This document shows, piece by piece, positions 16,314-25,914 of a stretch of 44,928 nt of DNA. Position numbers and translations under genes: made by a program. The stretch spans positions 1 through 44,928 of the forward strand of contig JABGQC010000011.1 in the NCBI GenBank assembly GCA_018644675.1, written 5' to 3'. Positions within the stretch are counted from its first letter, which is position 1, and every line of letters starts with the position of its first letter. Source of the stretch: Candidatus Thioglobus sp. GTDB lineage: Bacteria; Pseudomonadota; Gammaproteobacteria; PS1; Pseudothioglobaceae. Below the pieces are notes generated by a model, which was not told the origin of the DNA, did no database searches, and saw only the letters and a list, made by a program, of their open reading frames with translations.

Positions 16314-17045
16314 GTGAATGTTTTATTGACTCGCCCGCTAACACAAGTCAAGGCGCTTGAATCTTTAGTGATTGATGCTGGACATCAGCCTTTGTTATTT
16401 CCAACGCTTGAGGTGGTGGCGCTCAACGCAACGGCTCAACGTAGCCAATATGATGCTGTTATTTTTATTAGTGCGAATGCGGTTGAGTATGGGATTGAGG
16501 TTTTGAGCGCTATTTCTTACTCAAAAGTTTTTGCAGTTGGCGCTGCCACCGCTAAAAAACTCAATAACCATCACATTCCTGTTGATGATTTTCCACAAGA
16601 AAAAGCCTCTAGTGAAGCTTTACTAAGTCTTGAATCAGTATCATGTTTGAGGAATAAAAATATTTTAATTTTTAGAGGAAAAGGCGGGCGTGAAACACTA
16701 AAAATTGGTCTAGAAAAAAACCTCAATCAAGTGGAATATGCACAAGTTTACAATCGTATTGTTTGTACGCTAAGCACTCTACATAATCAGTCATTAAGCG
16801 ATTTTTTGCTAGATAAAAAAGGTTTTGTGAGTGTAACCAGTAATGAGAATTTAGAGGGTCTTGTCTCATTGGCAAAACAGTTAAATGCCTTGGATAGTTT
16901 AAAACAATATCCGCTGATTGTCTTGAGCGAGCGGATCAAAAAATATGCCCAATCTTTGAACTTTAAACAGGTGATAGTAACCCCTAATATTAGCGATCAG
17001 GCCATTGCATCAGTATTAGAGCAAGATAATACACTTGACAATTAA
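16314..17045 (+). CDS. hemD: Uroporphyrinogen-III synthase
   Basis: HemD closes hydroxymethylbilane with D-ring inversion to give uroporphyrinogen III, the branch point to heme and siroheme (and so to DsrAB cofactor supply). The 243-aa product opens with VLLTRPLTQ and has FISANAVEYG and FRGKGGRETL segments typical of this poorly conserved family. The start is GTG at 16314; the ATG at 16318 is out of frame. hemC is not adjacent in this window. Confidence 0.87.
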   Translation: MNVLLTRPLTQVKALESLVIDAGHQPLLFPTLEVVALNATAQRSQYDAVIFISANAVEYGIEVLSAISYSKVFAVGAATAKKLNNHHIPVDDFPQEKASSEALLSLESVSCLRNKNILIFRGKGGRETLKIGLEKNLNQVEYAQVYNRIVCTLSTLHNQSLSDFLLDKKGFVSVTSNENLEGLVSLAKQLNALDSLKQYPLIVLSERIKKYAQSLNFKQVIVTPNISDQAIASVLEQDNTLDN

Positions 17046-17104
17046 ATAAAAGTTGATTAATTTAGTCGGCAATAAGGCGATATTTTTCTGGGGAGAAAAA
17101 TTAT

Positions 17105-17542
17105 ATGATCAAATTAAGTGTTTCACAAGCGGCTCGTCGATTAGGCGTGAGTCGCTCTAGTATTCAAGACCAAATTAATTCAGGTAAGCTGCAAACGCAC
17201 GAGGGTTATGTAACCGCTGACAGCATTCGGCTGGCCTATCCGGCTTATTGTGTGAACTCAGAGCAGGAAGTGCACCTAAGAAAGATGCAGAAAATTAAAG
17301 CAGACGCCATGTATAAGGCAGGCGCAGCGGACATCATTAAGCAAAAAAATGAGCAAGCGCTGATGACTATTATTGCTTCGTTAAAATCTAAACTTTACCA
17401 AGAGCAGATGGGTAAACAACATTTTCAACTGGTCTTTTTAGAGTTGAGTGAGCGTTTAGAGGTGCTCGAGAAGTGTTGCCATGAGCAAGATAAACAGCCT
17501 TTAAATGATTTGCAAAGCTGGGTAGAGCGACATATTCACTAA
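17105..17542 (+). CDS. Helix-turn-helix protein with coiled-coil tail, unknown
   Basis: This 145-aa protein has an N-terminal MerR/excisionase-like helix-turn-helix (LSVSQAARRLGVSRSSIQDQI, about residues 4-24) and wing (GKLQTHEGYV). A long charged helical region with coiled-coil potential follows (about residues 55-125), containing a CC pair. A good ribosome binding site (GGGGAG) precedes the ATG. The architecture suggests a small DNA-binding regulator or chromosome-organising protein, but no target is evident. It ends 2 bp from the convergent metF stop. Confidence 0.7.
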   Translation: MIKLSVSQAARRLGVSRSSIQDQINSGKLQTHEGYVTADSIRLAYPAYCVNSEQEVHLRKMQKIKADAMYKAGAADIIKQKNEQALMTIIASLKSKLYQEQMGKQHFQLVFLELSERLEVLEKCCHEQDKQPLNDLQSWVERHIH

Positions 17543-17544
17543 GC

Positions 17545-18366
17545 CTATAAAAGATTTTTAGCCAATTGCAAAGAGGGTTGTGATTTATTCATGGTGTAGA
17601 AATGAAAATTCTCCACCCCTTGAGATTTAAGCTGATCACAAAGATTATCAACAACTTCTAGCCCAAAAGCAGATAAAGACTCTAAATCATCACCAAATAC
17701 TGCTAAGCGTTTTTCAATCCAACGAGGGATTTCCGAGCCACACATATTGGAGAATCTGAGCAATTGAGTGTGGTTGGTAATTGGCATAATCCCAGGTGTA
17801 ATTGGCGCATCAATGCCTAGTTTTTGCACATCGTCTACAAATCTAAAATAAGCATCTGCATTATAAAAGTACTGTGTAATGGCGCTATCAGCGCCCGCTT
17901 TAATTTTATTGGCAAAATGTTGAATATCAGTATTCATGTTTTTTGCTTGTGGATGCATCTCTGGATAGGCGGCCACTTCAATATGAAAATGATCATCAAA
18001 CTCGTGTCGAATAAATTCAACTAATTCATTGGCATAATGAAAATCACCAATATCACGCACTCCAGAAGGAATATCGCCTCGAAGAGCAACAATACGATTA
18101 ATGCCAGCGGCCTTGTATTGATTTAGCAAGGCTGAGATTTTTGATTTTTCAGAATCAATACAAGATAAGTGTGGCGCCGCTGAGATGCCATCATGTGCTT
18201 GTATATCGAGCACGGTTTCCAGTGTTGCCTCTTGTGTAGTGCCACCTGCGCCAAATGTAGTTGAGAAGTAATGCGGGTTAACGCAAGATAATTCTTGGCG
18301 AACTTGTTTAAGATTTAGTTTGCCTTGATCGGTTCTAGGAGGAAAAAATTCAAAACTTAATTGCAT
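17545..18366 (-). CDS. metF: 5,10-methylenetetrahydrofolate reductase
   Basis: MetF is a flavoprotein that reduces 5,10-methylene-THF to 5-methyl-THF for methionine synthesis. The 273-aa protein begins with the family signature SFEFFPPRT and contains TFGAGGTT, VALRGDIP, HPQAKN, FYNADAYFRFVDD and PGIMPITN. The length is usual. It is transcribed alone toward the HTH gene. No S-box or other riboswitch-like structure was seen in the 132-bp upstream gap. Confidence 0.95.
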   Translation of the reverse strand: MQLSFEFFPPRTDQGKLNLKQVRQELSCVNPHYFSTTFGAGGTTQEATLETVLDIQAHDGISAAPHLSCIDSEKSKISALLNQYKAAGINRIVALRGDIPSGVRDIGDFHYANELVEFIRHEFDDHFHIEVAAYPEMHPQAKNMNTDIQHFANKIKAGADSAITQYFYNADAYFRFVDDVQKLGIDAPITPGIMPITNHTQLLRFSNMCGSEIPRWIEKRLAVFGDDLESLSAFGLEVVDNLCDQLKSQGVENFHFYTMNKSQPSLQLAKNLL

Positions 18367-18498
18367 TTGTATTTAACGTTGCTTAAAAATAGGCTAATTA
18401 TAGCTTATTTCAAATCGTGAAGAGTGGTTCGGTTTTACTGTTGTGAGGCTGGTATTCGGGTAAAATTTCACTATTTACTTAGTTTGAACTTATAATTT

Positions 18499-18717
18499 AT
18501 GTCAAAAAGCGATTACATTGAGTTAGAAGGCGTGGTCAAGGAAAAGCTACCTAATACAACCTTTACAGTTGAATTAGAAAATGGCCATAGCGTTTTAGCG
18601 CACATTTCTGGAAAGATTCGCAAGCACTATATTCGTATTTTACCAGGAGATAAGGTAACGGTTGAAATGACCCCTTATGACTTAACCAAGGGTAGAATTA
18701 CTTTTAGACATAAGTAA
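18499..18717 (+). CDS. infA: Translation initiation factor IF-1
   Basis: IF-1 binds the ribosomal A site during initiation. The 72-aa protein is a single OB-fold with the invariant [24 protein letters not shown] and [20 protein letters not shown] blocks. The length is exactly that of the family. No Shine-Dalgarno sequence is visible: the bases before the ATG are AACTTATAATTT. It stands directly upstream of tRNA-Leu on the same strand. Confidence 0.97.
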   Translation: MSKSDYIELEGVVKEKLPNTTFTVELENGHSVLAHISGKIRKHYIRILPGDKVTVEMTPYDLTKGRITFRHK

Positions 18718-18730
18718 AAAGCAGTTTATT

Positions 18731-18815
18731 GCCGATGTGGTGGAATTGGTAGACACGCCGGATTCAAAATCCGGTTCCTCACGGAGTGACGGTTCGACCC
18801 CGTCCATCGGTACCA
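18731..18815 (+). tRNA. tRNA-Leu(CAA)
   Basis: The acceptor stem is GCCGATG (18731-18737) with CATCGGT (18805-18811), then discriminator A and an encoded CCA. The anticodon loop TTCAAAA lies between CCGGA and TCCGG, giving anticodon CAA (reads UUG). A long variable arm (TTCCTCACGGAGTGAC region) and the GGTTCGACCCC T-arm fit a class II tRNA; length and discriminator A are those of tRNA-Leu. Confidence 0.97.
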
Positions 18816-18838
18816 AATTAATATAGAGGGTAGTAATT

Positions 18839-19084
18839 ATGGAACAAGCAGATCTTTTGACGCAAGCGCTAAACCTAACCATGTTTGGCATGGGGTTTGT
18901 TTTCTTGTTTTTGACACTACTAGTCTTTGTAACCAAACTGATGTCAGTTATCATTCAAAAACTCCAAGCTCGAATTAAAGACGAGTTAGAACATGACAAC
19001 AGTAAAACAACTCTTGAACAAGAAATTGATGAAGAGACTAAGTTCGTTATCGAACAAGCAATCAAGATGCATAGGGGAGCATAA
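18839..19084 (+). CDS. oadG: Oxaloacetate decarboxylase gamma subunit
   Basis: OadG is the small membrane anchor that holds the alpha subunit to the beta subunit in the sodium-pumping oxaloacetate decarboxylase. The 81-aa protein has one N-terminal membrane segment (about residues 12-37) and a charged cytoplasmic tail rich in E/D/K. The identification depends mainly on position, size and topology immediately upstream of oadA and oadB, as gamma chains are poorly conserved. Confidence 0.85.
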   Translation: MEQADLLTQALNLTMFGMGFVFLFLTLLVFVTKLMSVIIQKLQARIKDELEHDNSKTTLEQEIDEETKFVIEQAIKMHRGA

Positions 19085-19089
19085 GGATC

Positions 19090-20922
19090 ATGCTAAATTT
19101 TCTAAAAAATATGACCAAGAAGCCAAATAAAATAAATAACAAGAAAGTAGAAATCACAGAGCTTGTATTCAGAGATGCACACCAGTCTTTGTTTGCAACG
19201 CGTATGCGTATTGATGACATGCTACCAATTGCCGACAAGCTAGATAAGATTGGCTACTGGTCTGTGGAGTCATGGGGCGGTGCTACATTTGATTCTTGTA
19301 TTCGTTATTTAGGTGAGGATCCTTGGGATCGTATTCGTGAAATTAAAGCAGTGATGCCAAATACACCACAGCAAATGTTATTGCGTGGTCAAAATCTTTT
19401 AGGCTATCGTCATTACAGTGATGATGTGGTGCGCAAATTTGTAGACCGTTGTGCTGAGAATGGCGTTGGTGTATTTAGAATTTTTGACGCAATGAATGAC
19501 GTTAGAAATCTAAAGACAGCAGTGGATCAAGCGGTTAAGCTGGATCAGCATGCGCAAGGCACTATTTCTTATACGGTTAGCCCTGTTCATAACACACAAA
19601 CTTGGCTAGACATGGCTAAGAGAATTGAAGACATGGGTGCACATTCTTTATGTATTAAAGATATGGCTGGGTTATTACAGCCTTATGTTGCTTTTGATTT
19701 AGTTACAAAATTAAAAGAAGTGGTTGATATTCCAATTCAGCTGCATGCACACGCAACAACTGGCCTTTCTACGGCGACAATTGTTAAATCAGTTGAAGCG
19801 GGTATTGATCGTGTCGATACTGCTATTGGCTCAATGAGTATGACTTATGGCCACTCTGCAACCAACTCTGTGGTTTCTATTTTAGAAAACAGTCCAAGAA
19901 AAACAGGACTGGATCTGGAGAAGTTAGAAGAGATTGATGCATATTTCCGACCAATTCGCTGCAAGTATGCTAAGTTTGAAGGCTCATTAAGAGGGGTAGA
20001 TTCACGCATCTTATTGTCTCAAGTTCCGGGTGGCATGTTAACCAATATGGAAAACCAGTTACGCGAGCAAAATGCGGCTGATAAGATGGATGAAGTACTA
20101 GCTGAAATACCTCGTGTACGTAAAGATTTGGGCTATATTCCTTTAGTGACACCAACATCGCAAATTGTAGGCACACAATCAGTGCTTAATGTACTAACTG
20201 GCGAGCGCTACAAAACCATTACTAAAGAGTCAGCTGGCGTACTTAAAGGTGAGTATGGTGCAACACCTGCCGCTGTTGATCAGGCGCTACAAGCTAAAAT
20301 TTTAGAGGGTTCTGAGCCTATTACCTGCCGTCCTGCAGATAACATTGCACCAGAAATGCATATTTTAGAGCAAGAGTTTGATGAGATTGTAGCTGAGAAA
20401 AATATTCAGCTAGCCGCTAACAAGATTGACGATTTAATGACCTATGCCTTGTTTCCACAGGTGGGAATTTCCTTTTTGGAAAATCGTAATAATCCTGATT
20501 TCTTTGAGCCAGTACCACAAGAAGGCAGTAACTGCGTTGCTCCTGATAGTGAAGAAGGTACTTACACAGTTTCTTTCAAAGGTAATTCATACACAGTTGA
20601 CGTATCTGCAGGGGGTGATGTAACCTCTATGAAGGCATCTTCTGACACAGCTTCGGCACCAGCGCCAGTGGCACAAAAAGAAATTGCTACTGAGGTGCCA
20701 GCAACGGGTGGAGAAGCTATTGGAGCACCACTTTCGGGTAATATTTGGAAAGTAATGGTTTTACCTAATCAAAAAATCAACGAAGGCGATGTGTTGGTAA
20801 TTCTTGAGGCGATGAAGATGGAAACAGAAATCAAAGCTGCTAGAAGTGGTGTGGTAACAGAAATTAATGTTAAAGAGGGCGATGCCGTGACCGTTGGTCA
20901 AGCCTTATTATCTTTAGCCTAA
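19090..20922 (+). CDS. oadA: Oxaloacetate decarboxylase alpha subunit, biotinylated
   Basis: OadA transfers the carboxyl group of oxaloacetate to biotin, the first step in the decarboxylation that pumps Na+. The 610-aa protein has a carboxyltransferase TIM barrel opening with TELVFRDAHQSLFATR, with the metal-binding HAHATTG segment. A PYC/OAD domain and a Ser/Ala/Pro-rich linker (about residues 515-540) follow, then a C-terminal biotinyl domain with EAMKMETEI. It is 15 bp upstream of oadB and 5 bp after oadG. Confidence 0.95.
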   Translation: MLNFLKNMTKKPNKINNKKVEITELVFRDAHQSLFATRMRIDDMLPIADKLDKIGYWSVESWGGATFDSCIRYLGEDPWDRIREIKAVMPNTPQQMLLRGQNLLGYRHYSDDVVRKFVDRCAENGVGVFRIFDAMNDVRNLKTAVDQAVKLDQHAQGTISYTVSPVHNTQTWLDMAKRIEDMGAHSLCIKDMAGLLQPYVAFDLVTKLKEVVDIPIQLHAHATTGLSTATIVKSVEAGIDRVDTAIGSMSMTYGHSATNSVVSILENSPRKTGLDLEKLEEIDAYFRPIRCKYAKFEGSLRGVDSRILLSQVPGGMLTNMENQLREQNAADKMDEVLAEIPRVRKDLGYIPLVTPTSQIVGTQSVLNVLTGERYKTITKESAGVLKGEYGATPAAVDQALQAKILEGSEPITCRPADNIAPEMHILEQEFDEIVAEKNIQLAANKIDDLMTYALFPQVGISFLENRNNPDFFEPVPQEGSNCVAPDSEEGTYTVSFKGNSYTVDVSAGGDVTSMKASSDTASAPAPVAQKEIATEVPATGGEAIGAPLSGNIWKVMVLPNQKINEGDVLVILEAMKMETEIKAARSGVVTEINVKEGDAVTVGQALLSLA

Positions 20923-20937
20923 CTACCAGGATTTGTT

Positions 20938-22068
20938 ATGGAACAGTTGAATTCACTATGGCTTAATACTGGTTTATACCAAATGGTATGGGGTCAAGGT
21001 TTAATGCTTTTGGTTGGCATGCTATTGCTTTATTTAGCCATTGTTAAAAATTTTGAGCCATTGCTGTTATTGCCTATTGGTTTTGGCGCTATTTTAGCCA
21101 ACATCCCTGGCGCAGGTATTGCAGAAGGTAGTGGTATTTTGCATGTATTTTATGTGGTGGGTATTGAATCAGGCGCATTCCCGTTAATTATCTTTATGGG
21201 CGTAGGTGCGTTAACAGATTTTGGCCCACTACTGGCCAATCCAAAAACATTACTATTAGGTGCTGCAGCGCAATTTGGTATCTTTGCAACCTTATTGGGT
21301 GCTATGGGGCTGACAGCTGCAGGCGTGTTTGACTTCAGTCTAACAGATGCAGCAGCAATTGGTATTATTGGTGGTGCAGATGGGCCAACCAGTATTTATG
21401 TGGCCAGTAAACTAGCGCCCGAGTTATTAGGCGCAATTGCAGTTGCTTCATACTCATACATGGCACTAGTACCACTGATTCAGCCGCCAATTATGCGCGC
21501 ACTTACGACAGAAAAAGAGCGTCAAATAGAAATGGTGCAATTGCGCGAAGTATCTACGGCTGAGAAAATTATCTTTCCAATTATGTTGTTGATGTTGGTG
21601 GCCTTGTTGCTGCCAGATGCAGCGCCATTACTCGGTATGTTTGCTTTTGGTAATTTGATGAAAGAGTCAGGTGTGGTAGATCGCTTAAGCGATACTACTC
21701 AAAATGCTCTGATTAATATCGTGACTATCTTTTTAGGTTTGGCCGTTGGTTCAAAATTAATGGCAGATAAATTCCTACAGCCAGAGACATTAGGTATTTT
21801 ACTATTGGGTATGGTTGCTTTTGCTATTGGTACCGCTAGTGGATTGTTAATGGCTAAAACCATGAACTTATTCAGCAAAAATAAGATTAACCCATTGATT
21901 GGTTCGGCAGGTGTTTCAGCGGTTCCTATGGCGGCACGTGTTTCAAATAAAGTCGGCTTAGAATCAAATCCACATAATTTCTTGCTAATGCATGCAATGG
22001 GCCCTAATGTGGCGGGCGTTATTGGTTCAGCTATTGCAGCGGGTATCATGATTCAATTGCTAGGCTAA
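20938..22068 (+). CDS. oadB: Oxaloacetate decarboxylase beta subunit (Na+ pump)
   Basis: OadB is the integral membrane subunit that decarboxylates carboxybiotin and moves Na+ outward. The 376-aa protein has about nine membrane segments. Its family motifs include [14 protein letters not shown], which holds the key aspartate of the channel, and [20 protein letters not shown]. It ends the oadGAB operon, followed by a long nested hairpin. A sodium-motive circuit could drive Na+ symporters or the CaCA exchanger. Confidence 0.95.
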   Translation: MEQLNSLWLNTGLYQMVWGQGLMLLVGMLLLYLAIVKNFEPLLLLPIGFGAILANIPGAGIAEGSGILHVFYVVGIESGAFPLIIFMGVGALTDFGPLLANPKTLLLGAAAQFGIFATLLGAMGLTAAGVFDFSLTDAAAIGIIGGADGPTSIYVASKLAPELLGAIAVASYSYMALVPLIQPPIMRALTTEKERQIEMVQLREVSTAEKIIFPIMLLMLVALLLPDAAPLLGMFAFGNLMKESGVVDRLSDTTQNALINIVTIFLGLAVGSKLMADKFLQPETLGILLLGMVAFAIGTASGLLMAKTMNLFSKNKINPLIGSAGVSAVPMAARVSNKVGLESNPHNFLLMHAMGPNVAGVIGSAIAAGIMIQLLG

Positions 22069-22087
22069 TCTTTTTTCTGACTGTGTT

Positions 22088-22147
22088 AAATTTTAAAAAA
22101 TAATCAGCCACATAGTTTTTCTATGTGCCGTTATATTTTTAAAATTT
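22088..22147. terminator. Long nested hairpin ending the oad operon
   Basis: An outer 12-bp perfect stem (AAATTTTAAAAA 22088-22099 with TTTTTAAAATTT 22136-22147) is continued by ATAA/TTAT after a one-base bulge. Inside lies a second stem CACATAG (22109-22115) / CTATGTG (22121-22127) closing on a TTTTT loop. The inner hairpin followed by a T-rich segment could act as a terminator, and the whole 60-nt structure is symmetrical enough to work in both directions. It is 20 bp after the oadB stop. Confidence 0.6.
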
Positions 22148-22212
22148 GACTTGCAGAAATAAAAAAATACTAAACCTAAAAAATATCAGCTAAAAATATT
22201 AAAATATCAGAC

Positions 22213-22581
22213 ATGCAAAGAACTCTACTAAAAGCCAAACTTCACCGCGTTACCACCACAGCTTCAGAACTTGAGTATGAGGGTTCATGCGAGATTGATG
22301 GCGTGCTATTGGATGCGGCAGGTATTAGCGCTTTTGAACAGATTCAAATTTATAACATTGCTAATGGTAATCGCTTTACAACCTACGCCATACGTGGCAA
22401 AGAAAATAGTGGTGTTATTTCGGTTAATGGTGCAGCTGCCCATAAAGCGGCAGTTGGAGATTTGCTGATTATTGCTGCTTACGCCATCTATGATGAGCAA
22501 GAAGTTAAAAACTTTACGCCAAATCTATGTTACGTTGACGACAACAATGTCTTAACAAGACAAAGCTCAGCTATTAGCTAA
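22213..22581 (+). CDS. panD: Aspartate 1-decarboxylase precursor
   Basis: PanD makes beta-alanine for pantothenate and coenzyme A. It is made as a proenzyme that self-cleaves at Gly24-Ser25 to form the pyruvoyl group; EYEGSCEID shows this site. The 122-aa length and the [17 protein letters not shown] segment (here [13 protein letters not shown]) fit the family. Its last 8 bp overlap the 3' end of the convergent lolD gene. Confidence 0.96.
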   Translation: MQRTLLKAKLHRVTTTASELEYEGSCEIDGVLLDAAGISAFEQIQIYNIANGNRFTTYAIRGKENSGVISVNGAAAHKAAVGDLLIIAAYAIYDEQEVKNFTPNLCYVDDNNVLTRQSSAIS

Positions 22582-23239
22582 ACTGTCCATTTTCTAGTAC
22601 CAATACCCGCCGCATTCTCGCTGCAATTTTTTCATCATGAGTGACAACAATCAAAGAGTTGTTGTGCGTTTGATTGAGCGTCATCATCAAATCAAGTATT
22701 TCTTGTGCATTTTTACCGTCAAGATTGCCAGTAGGTTCATCTGCTAGTAGACATTTTGGCTGAGTGATTAGAGCGCGAGCAATGGCTACTCGTTGACGTT
22801 CTCCACCTGATAATTCACTTGGAAGGTGGTTTGCTCTAGATTCAAGCCCAACCTTGTTAAGAATTTTCATGGCCTTTTGCTTAGCATCCGGGTCTGACTG
22901 AATGAGTAGCGGCATCATGATATTTTTTAAAGCACTAAAGTCTTTTAATAAGTGATGAAATTGATAAATGAAGCTAAGATTTTTTGACCTAAACTCACTC
23001 TTTTCTTGCTCATCTAAGGTGTTGATGTCAGTATTGTTAATTTTAATCTGACCACTATCTGGACGATCAATACCGCCGAGTAAATTGAGTAAGGTTGATT
23101 TTCCACAGCCAGACTGACCAAGAATAGCGATCGACTCACCTGCAGCCACGTCAAGATTCAGATCTTTAATCACTTGAGTATGGTGTTTGCCATCACGGTA
23201 TTGGTAGTTAATACCGTGACAACTAATAAGATTATTCAT
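22574..23239 (-). CDS. lolD: Lipoprotein-releasing ABC transporter ATPase LolD
   Basis: LolD powers extraction of outer-membrane lipoproteins from the inner membrane by LolCDE. The start is ATG at 23239 (MNNLISCHG), 8 bp inside the lolC end; a longer frame would run further back into lolC. The 221-aa protein has Walker [10 protein letters not shown], the Q-loop, signature [15 protein letters not shown] and Walker [12 protein letters not shown]. The overlap implies translational coupling with lolC. Confidence 0.95.
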   Translation of the reverse strand: MNNLISCHGINYQYRDGKHHTQVIKDLNLDVAAGESIAILGQSGCGKSTLLNLLGGIDRPDSGQIKINNTDINTLDEQEKSEFRSKNLSFIYQFHHLLKDFSALKNIMMPLLIQSDPDAKQKAMKILNKVGLESRANHLPSELSGGERQRVAIARALITQPKCLLADEPTGNLDGKNAQEILDLMMTLNQTHNNSLIVVTHDEKIAARMRRVLVLENGQFS

Positions 23240-24467
23240 GATTAAGTACCTTGGCAATAATAACTTTTCCAGCGCGTTTAGCCGGATAGATAGAGGCAAG
23301 CATAACTAATATAAACGCACCAAATCCGACTTTAATAAGATCGTTCAGATGAATTTCAGAAGGAAATCGATTGATATAAAACACGTCTTTTGGAAAGAAC
23401 TCAAACCCTAGGAGCACTTCAATGCCACCGACAATAGTTTCAATATTAAGCGAGAGTAGAACGCCTAAGATAATACCAATGGTGATGCCAATAATGCCAA
23501 TAGTAAGCCCCTGGTAGAAAAATATCTTAACGATGCGTTTTGGTGTCATGCCCAGGGTGCGTAATATGGCAATATCAGCAGTTTTATCAGTGACCACCAT
23601 CACCATCATGGAAACAATATTAAAAGCGGCAACAGCAATAATTAAAGACAGAATCACCCCAATCATTTGTTTTTCAAGCTCAAGGGCTTTGATGAAATTT
23701 GCTTTTTGTTGAGTCCAATCAATGCCGTAGTATTGATCGTTGCCAAGTGTAATAATCACTTCCTGAGTGATTTGTTTGGCTTGAAACAAATCTGACACCT
23801 TGAGGCGAATGCCGGAAACTTGATCTTTCATAGAGTAGAGTTTTTGCGCTTGATCTAGCTGAATAAAGGCCAGGTTATTATCGTATTCATTAATACCCGC
23901 ATCAAATATCCCGCTAACTGTAAAGCGCTTAAAGCGTGGTTGAACACCCATGATATTGGAGGATAGTTCAGGGGTTAATAGAGTGATTTTATCGCCAATA
24001 TTAGCCCCCAGTTGAGTTGACAATCCTAGGCCAATTAAAATATCAGATTTTGACAATTGACTGGAACCAAGTTTAACTTTATCGAGCAGTATTGAGGTTT
24101 GTTTTTCCAGTTGTGGAATAACTCCTCTAACACTAATTCCCTGCGCCCCATTGCCCGTACTTAACAAAGCGTACTTTTCAATATAAGGTGACGAACTAAC
24201 AACTTCTGGATGTTGCATAATTTTTATTTGTAGATCTTGCCAATGAGCAACGCCACCACTGTACTCACTAATATACGAGTGAGAAATAGCGCTTAAAACG
24301 CGCTCTCGAAGCTCTTTATGAAAGCCGTTCATTACCGATAAAACCGTAACAAGAGTCATGACACCTAGAATAAGTCCCACCATGGAGACGCCAGAAATGA
24401 AGGAAATAAAGCCTTTTTTACGATTTGATCGTAAATACTGGGTAGAAATGTCAAATTCAATGCTCAT
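23232..24467 (-). CDS. lolC: Lipoprotein-releasing system permease LolC/LolE
   Basis: This 411-aa inner-membrane permease has one N-terminal membrane segment (about residues 20-45), a large periplasmic MacB-like domain, and three C-terminal segments of the FtsX type (DIAILRTLGMTPKRI lies between them). The N-terminus (YLRSNRKKGFISFISGVSMVGLILGV) is typical of LolC/LolE. Only one permease gene is present next to lolD, suggesting a single LolCE-type (LolF) permease homodimer or a second gene elsewhere. Confidence 0.93.
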   Translation of the reverse strand: MSIEFDISTQYLRSNRKKGFISFISGVSMVGLILGVMTLVTVLSVMNGFHKELRERVLSAISHSYISEYSGGVAHWQDLQIKIMQHPEVVSSSPYIEKYALLSTGNGAQGISVRGVIPQLEKQTSILLDKVKLGSSQLSKSDILIGLGLSTQLGANIGDKITLLTPELSSNIMGVQPRFKRFTVSGIFDAGINEYDNNLAFIQLDQAQKLYSMKDQVSGIRLKVSDLFQAKQITQEVIITLGNDQYYGIDWTQQKANFIKALELEKQMIGVILSLIIAVAAFNIVSMMVMVVTDKTADIAILRTLGMTPKRIVKIFFYQGLTIGIIGITIGIILGVLLSLNIETIVGGIEVLLGFEFFPKDVFYINRFPSEIHLNDLIKVGFGAFILVMLASIYPAKRAGKVIIAKVLNHE

Positions 24468-24528
24468 GGTGGTGATATTTTGTCATAATTAGCACTTTAT
24501 GAATCACTAAATATTTAAGGGGAGAGAA

Positions 24529-24960
24529 ATGCAGAAAGCTACATTTAAAGATAGGATTGATCAATTGGGAGATTTTTTAATTGAGACCTTTCATATTGTC
24601 GGCCTATTTGTTATAGGCGCAACCATTGTTTGGTCAGCAATCGGTGAATATCTTATTATCATGCAGCATGAGTCTGGATTTGCTTCCTTGAAGGATATTT
24701 TATTACTCTTTATTTATTTAGAGCTAGGTGCCATGACCGGTATTTATTTTAAAACGCATCGATTGCCTGTGATTTTCCTTATTTTTATCGCGATAACCGC
24801 TATTACACGCTTTATGGTGATTGATATGAAGGCACTAATGACTAGTGATAATCTTAACTTACTGATTATGGTGGTCTCTATTCTAATCCTGACTGTTGCT
24901 GCGGGCGTACTTAGATTTACTGAGAAAAAATACGACAATAAAGGTGAATGCTTTAAGTAA
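24529..24960 (+). CDS. PsiE-family membrane protein
   Basis: This 143-aa protein matches the phosphate-starvation-inducible PsiE family by the hallmark ELGAMTGIYFKTHRLPVIFLIFIAITAITR (about residues 66-95). It has four membrane segments (about 20-42, 60-75, 79-96 and 109-127). The function of PsiE is unknown. It is divergent from lolC and only 6 bp upstream of lpxK, so it may lead the lpxK-kdsB-folD transcript. No Pho box is apparent. Confidence 0.83.
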   Translation: MQKATFKDRIDQLGDFLIETFHIVGLFVIGATIVWSAIGEYLIIMQHESGFASLKDILLLFIYLELGAMTGIYFKTHRLPVIFLIFIAITAITRFMVIDMKALMTSDNLNLLIMVVSILILTVAAGVLRFTEKKYDNKGECFK

Positions 24961-24966
24961 AGCTAA

Positions 24967-25914
24967 ATGAATTTAAATACTAGAGGCGTTATTAATTACC
25001 TTTTATGGCCAGTTTCTGGTGTTTTTTATGCACTAAGTAAATTGCGTCGAGTGCTGTATCAACTAGGCGTTTTGTCTACGAATAAATTCCAAATACCTGT
25101 TGTTGTTGTTGGCAATATAACTGTTGGTGGCAGTGGCAAAACCCCGATTGTGCTTAAATTGGCCAGCTACTTAAAACAGCAGGGCAAGCGCGTAGGCGTG
25201 GTTTCTAGGGGTTATGGTGGTTCGCATACTGGCGATAGTTTGTTAGTTGAGCCAAGTACTGATGTTAAGTTATCAGGTGATGAACCGCTGTTGATTGCCA
25301 CCCAAACAGGCTTGCCAGTGATGATTAATAAAAATCGCTCTCAGGCAGTTAAGGACTTAATTAGTCAACATCAAGTTGAGGTGGTTATTAGCGATGATGG
25401 CTTGCAGCATTATGCAATGGATAGGCAAGTTGAAATTGCAGTTGTAGATGGTAATAGGCGTTTTGGTAATGGTTTTTTCTTGCCTTCTGGCCCATTAAGA
25501 GAATCTCTCGGACGACTTAAACAAGTTGACTTTGTGATTAATAATGGTGGACTTTTTCCTGGGGAGATAAGCGCCCAAATAAAACCCATTGGTTTTGTTC
25601 ACTTGGTTACCGGTGAAAGAAAACCTTTAGATTTCTTTAGCGATCAACCTGTACACGCAGTGGCTGGTATTGGCCATCCTCAGCGTTTTTTTCAAACGTT
25701 AAGCCAGTTAGATATTCAGCTACATGCGCATGAATTTAAAGATCACTATTCATATCAGTCAGCAGATTTAGAATTCGATGACAATCATCCGATAATCATG
25801 ACTGCTAAAGATTGGGTAAAATGTAGGGAGTTTGCTAATAACAAGATGTATTACTTAGAAGTTGATCTTGATATTAGTGAGGATTTTTTAACCAATTTAG
25901 CAGCAAAAATATGA
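24967..25914 (+). CDS. lpxK: Tetraacyldisaccharide 4'-kinase
   Basis: LpxK phosphorylates the 4' position of the lipid A disaccharide precursor at the inner membrane. The 315-aa protein has an N-terminal hydrophobic segment and the P-loop [12 protein letters not shown] (residues 49-60). The RGYGG and SDDGLQHY motifs are also typical. The stop overlaps the next start (ATGA at 25911-25914), so translation is coupled with the Trm112-like ORF. Confidence 0.95.
   Translation: MNLNTRGVINYLLWPVSGVFYALSKLRRVLYQLGVLSTNKFQIPVVVVGNITVGGSGKTPIVLKLASYLKQQGKRVGVVSRGYGGSHTGDSLLVEPSTDVKLSGDEPLLIATQTGLPVMINKNRSQAVKDLISQHQVEVVISDDGLQHYAMDRQVEIAVVDGNRRFGNGFFLPSGPLRESLGRLKQVDFVINNGGLFPGEISAQIKPIGFVHLVTGERKPLDFFSDQPVHAVAGIGHPQRFFQTLSQLDIQLHAHEFKDHYSYQSADLEFDDNHPIIMTAKDWVKCREFANNKMYYLEVDLDISEDFLTNLAAKI

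Noticed and set aside
18491..18496. TATAAT as the infA promoter -10 box
   Set aside because: It lies only 2 bp before the ATG, so transcription would begin inside the coding sequence.
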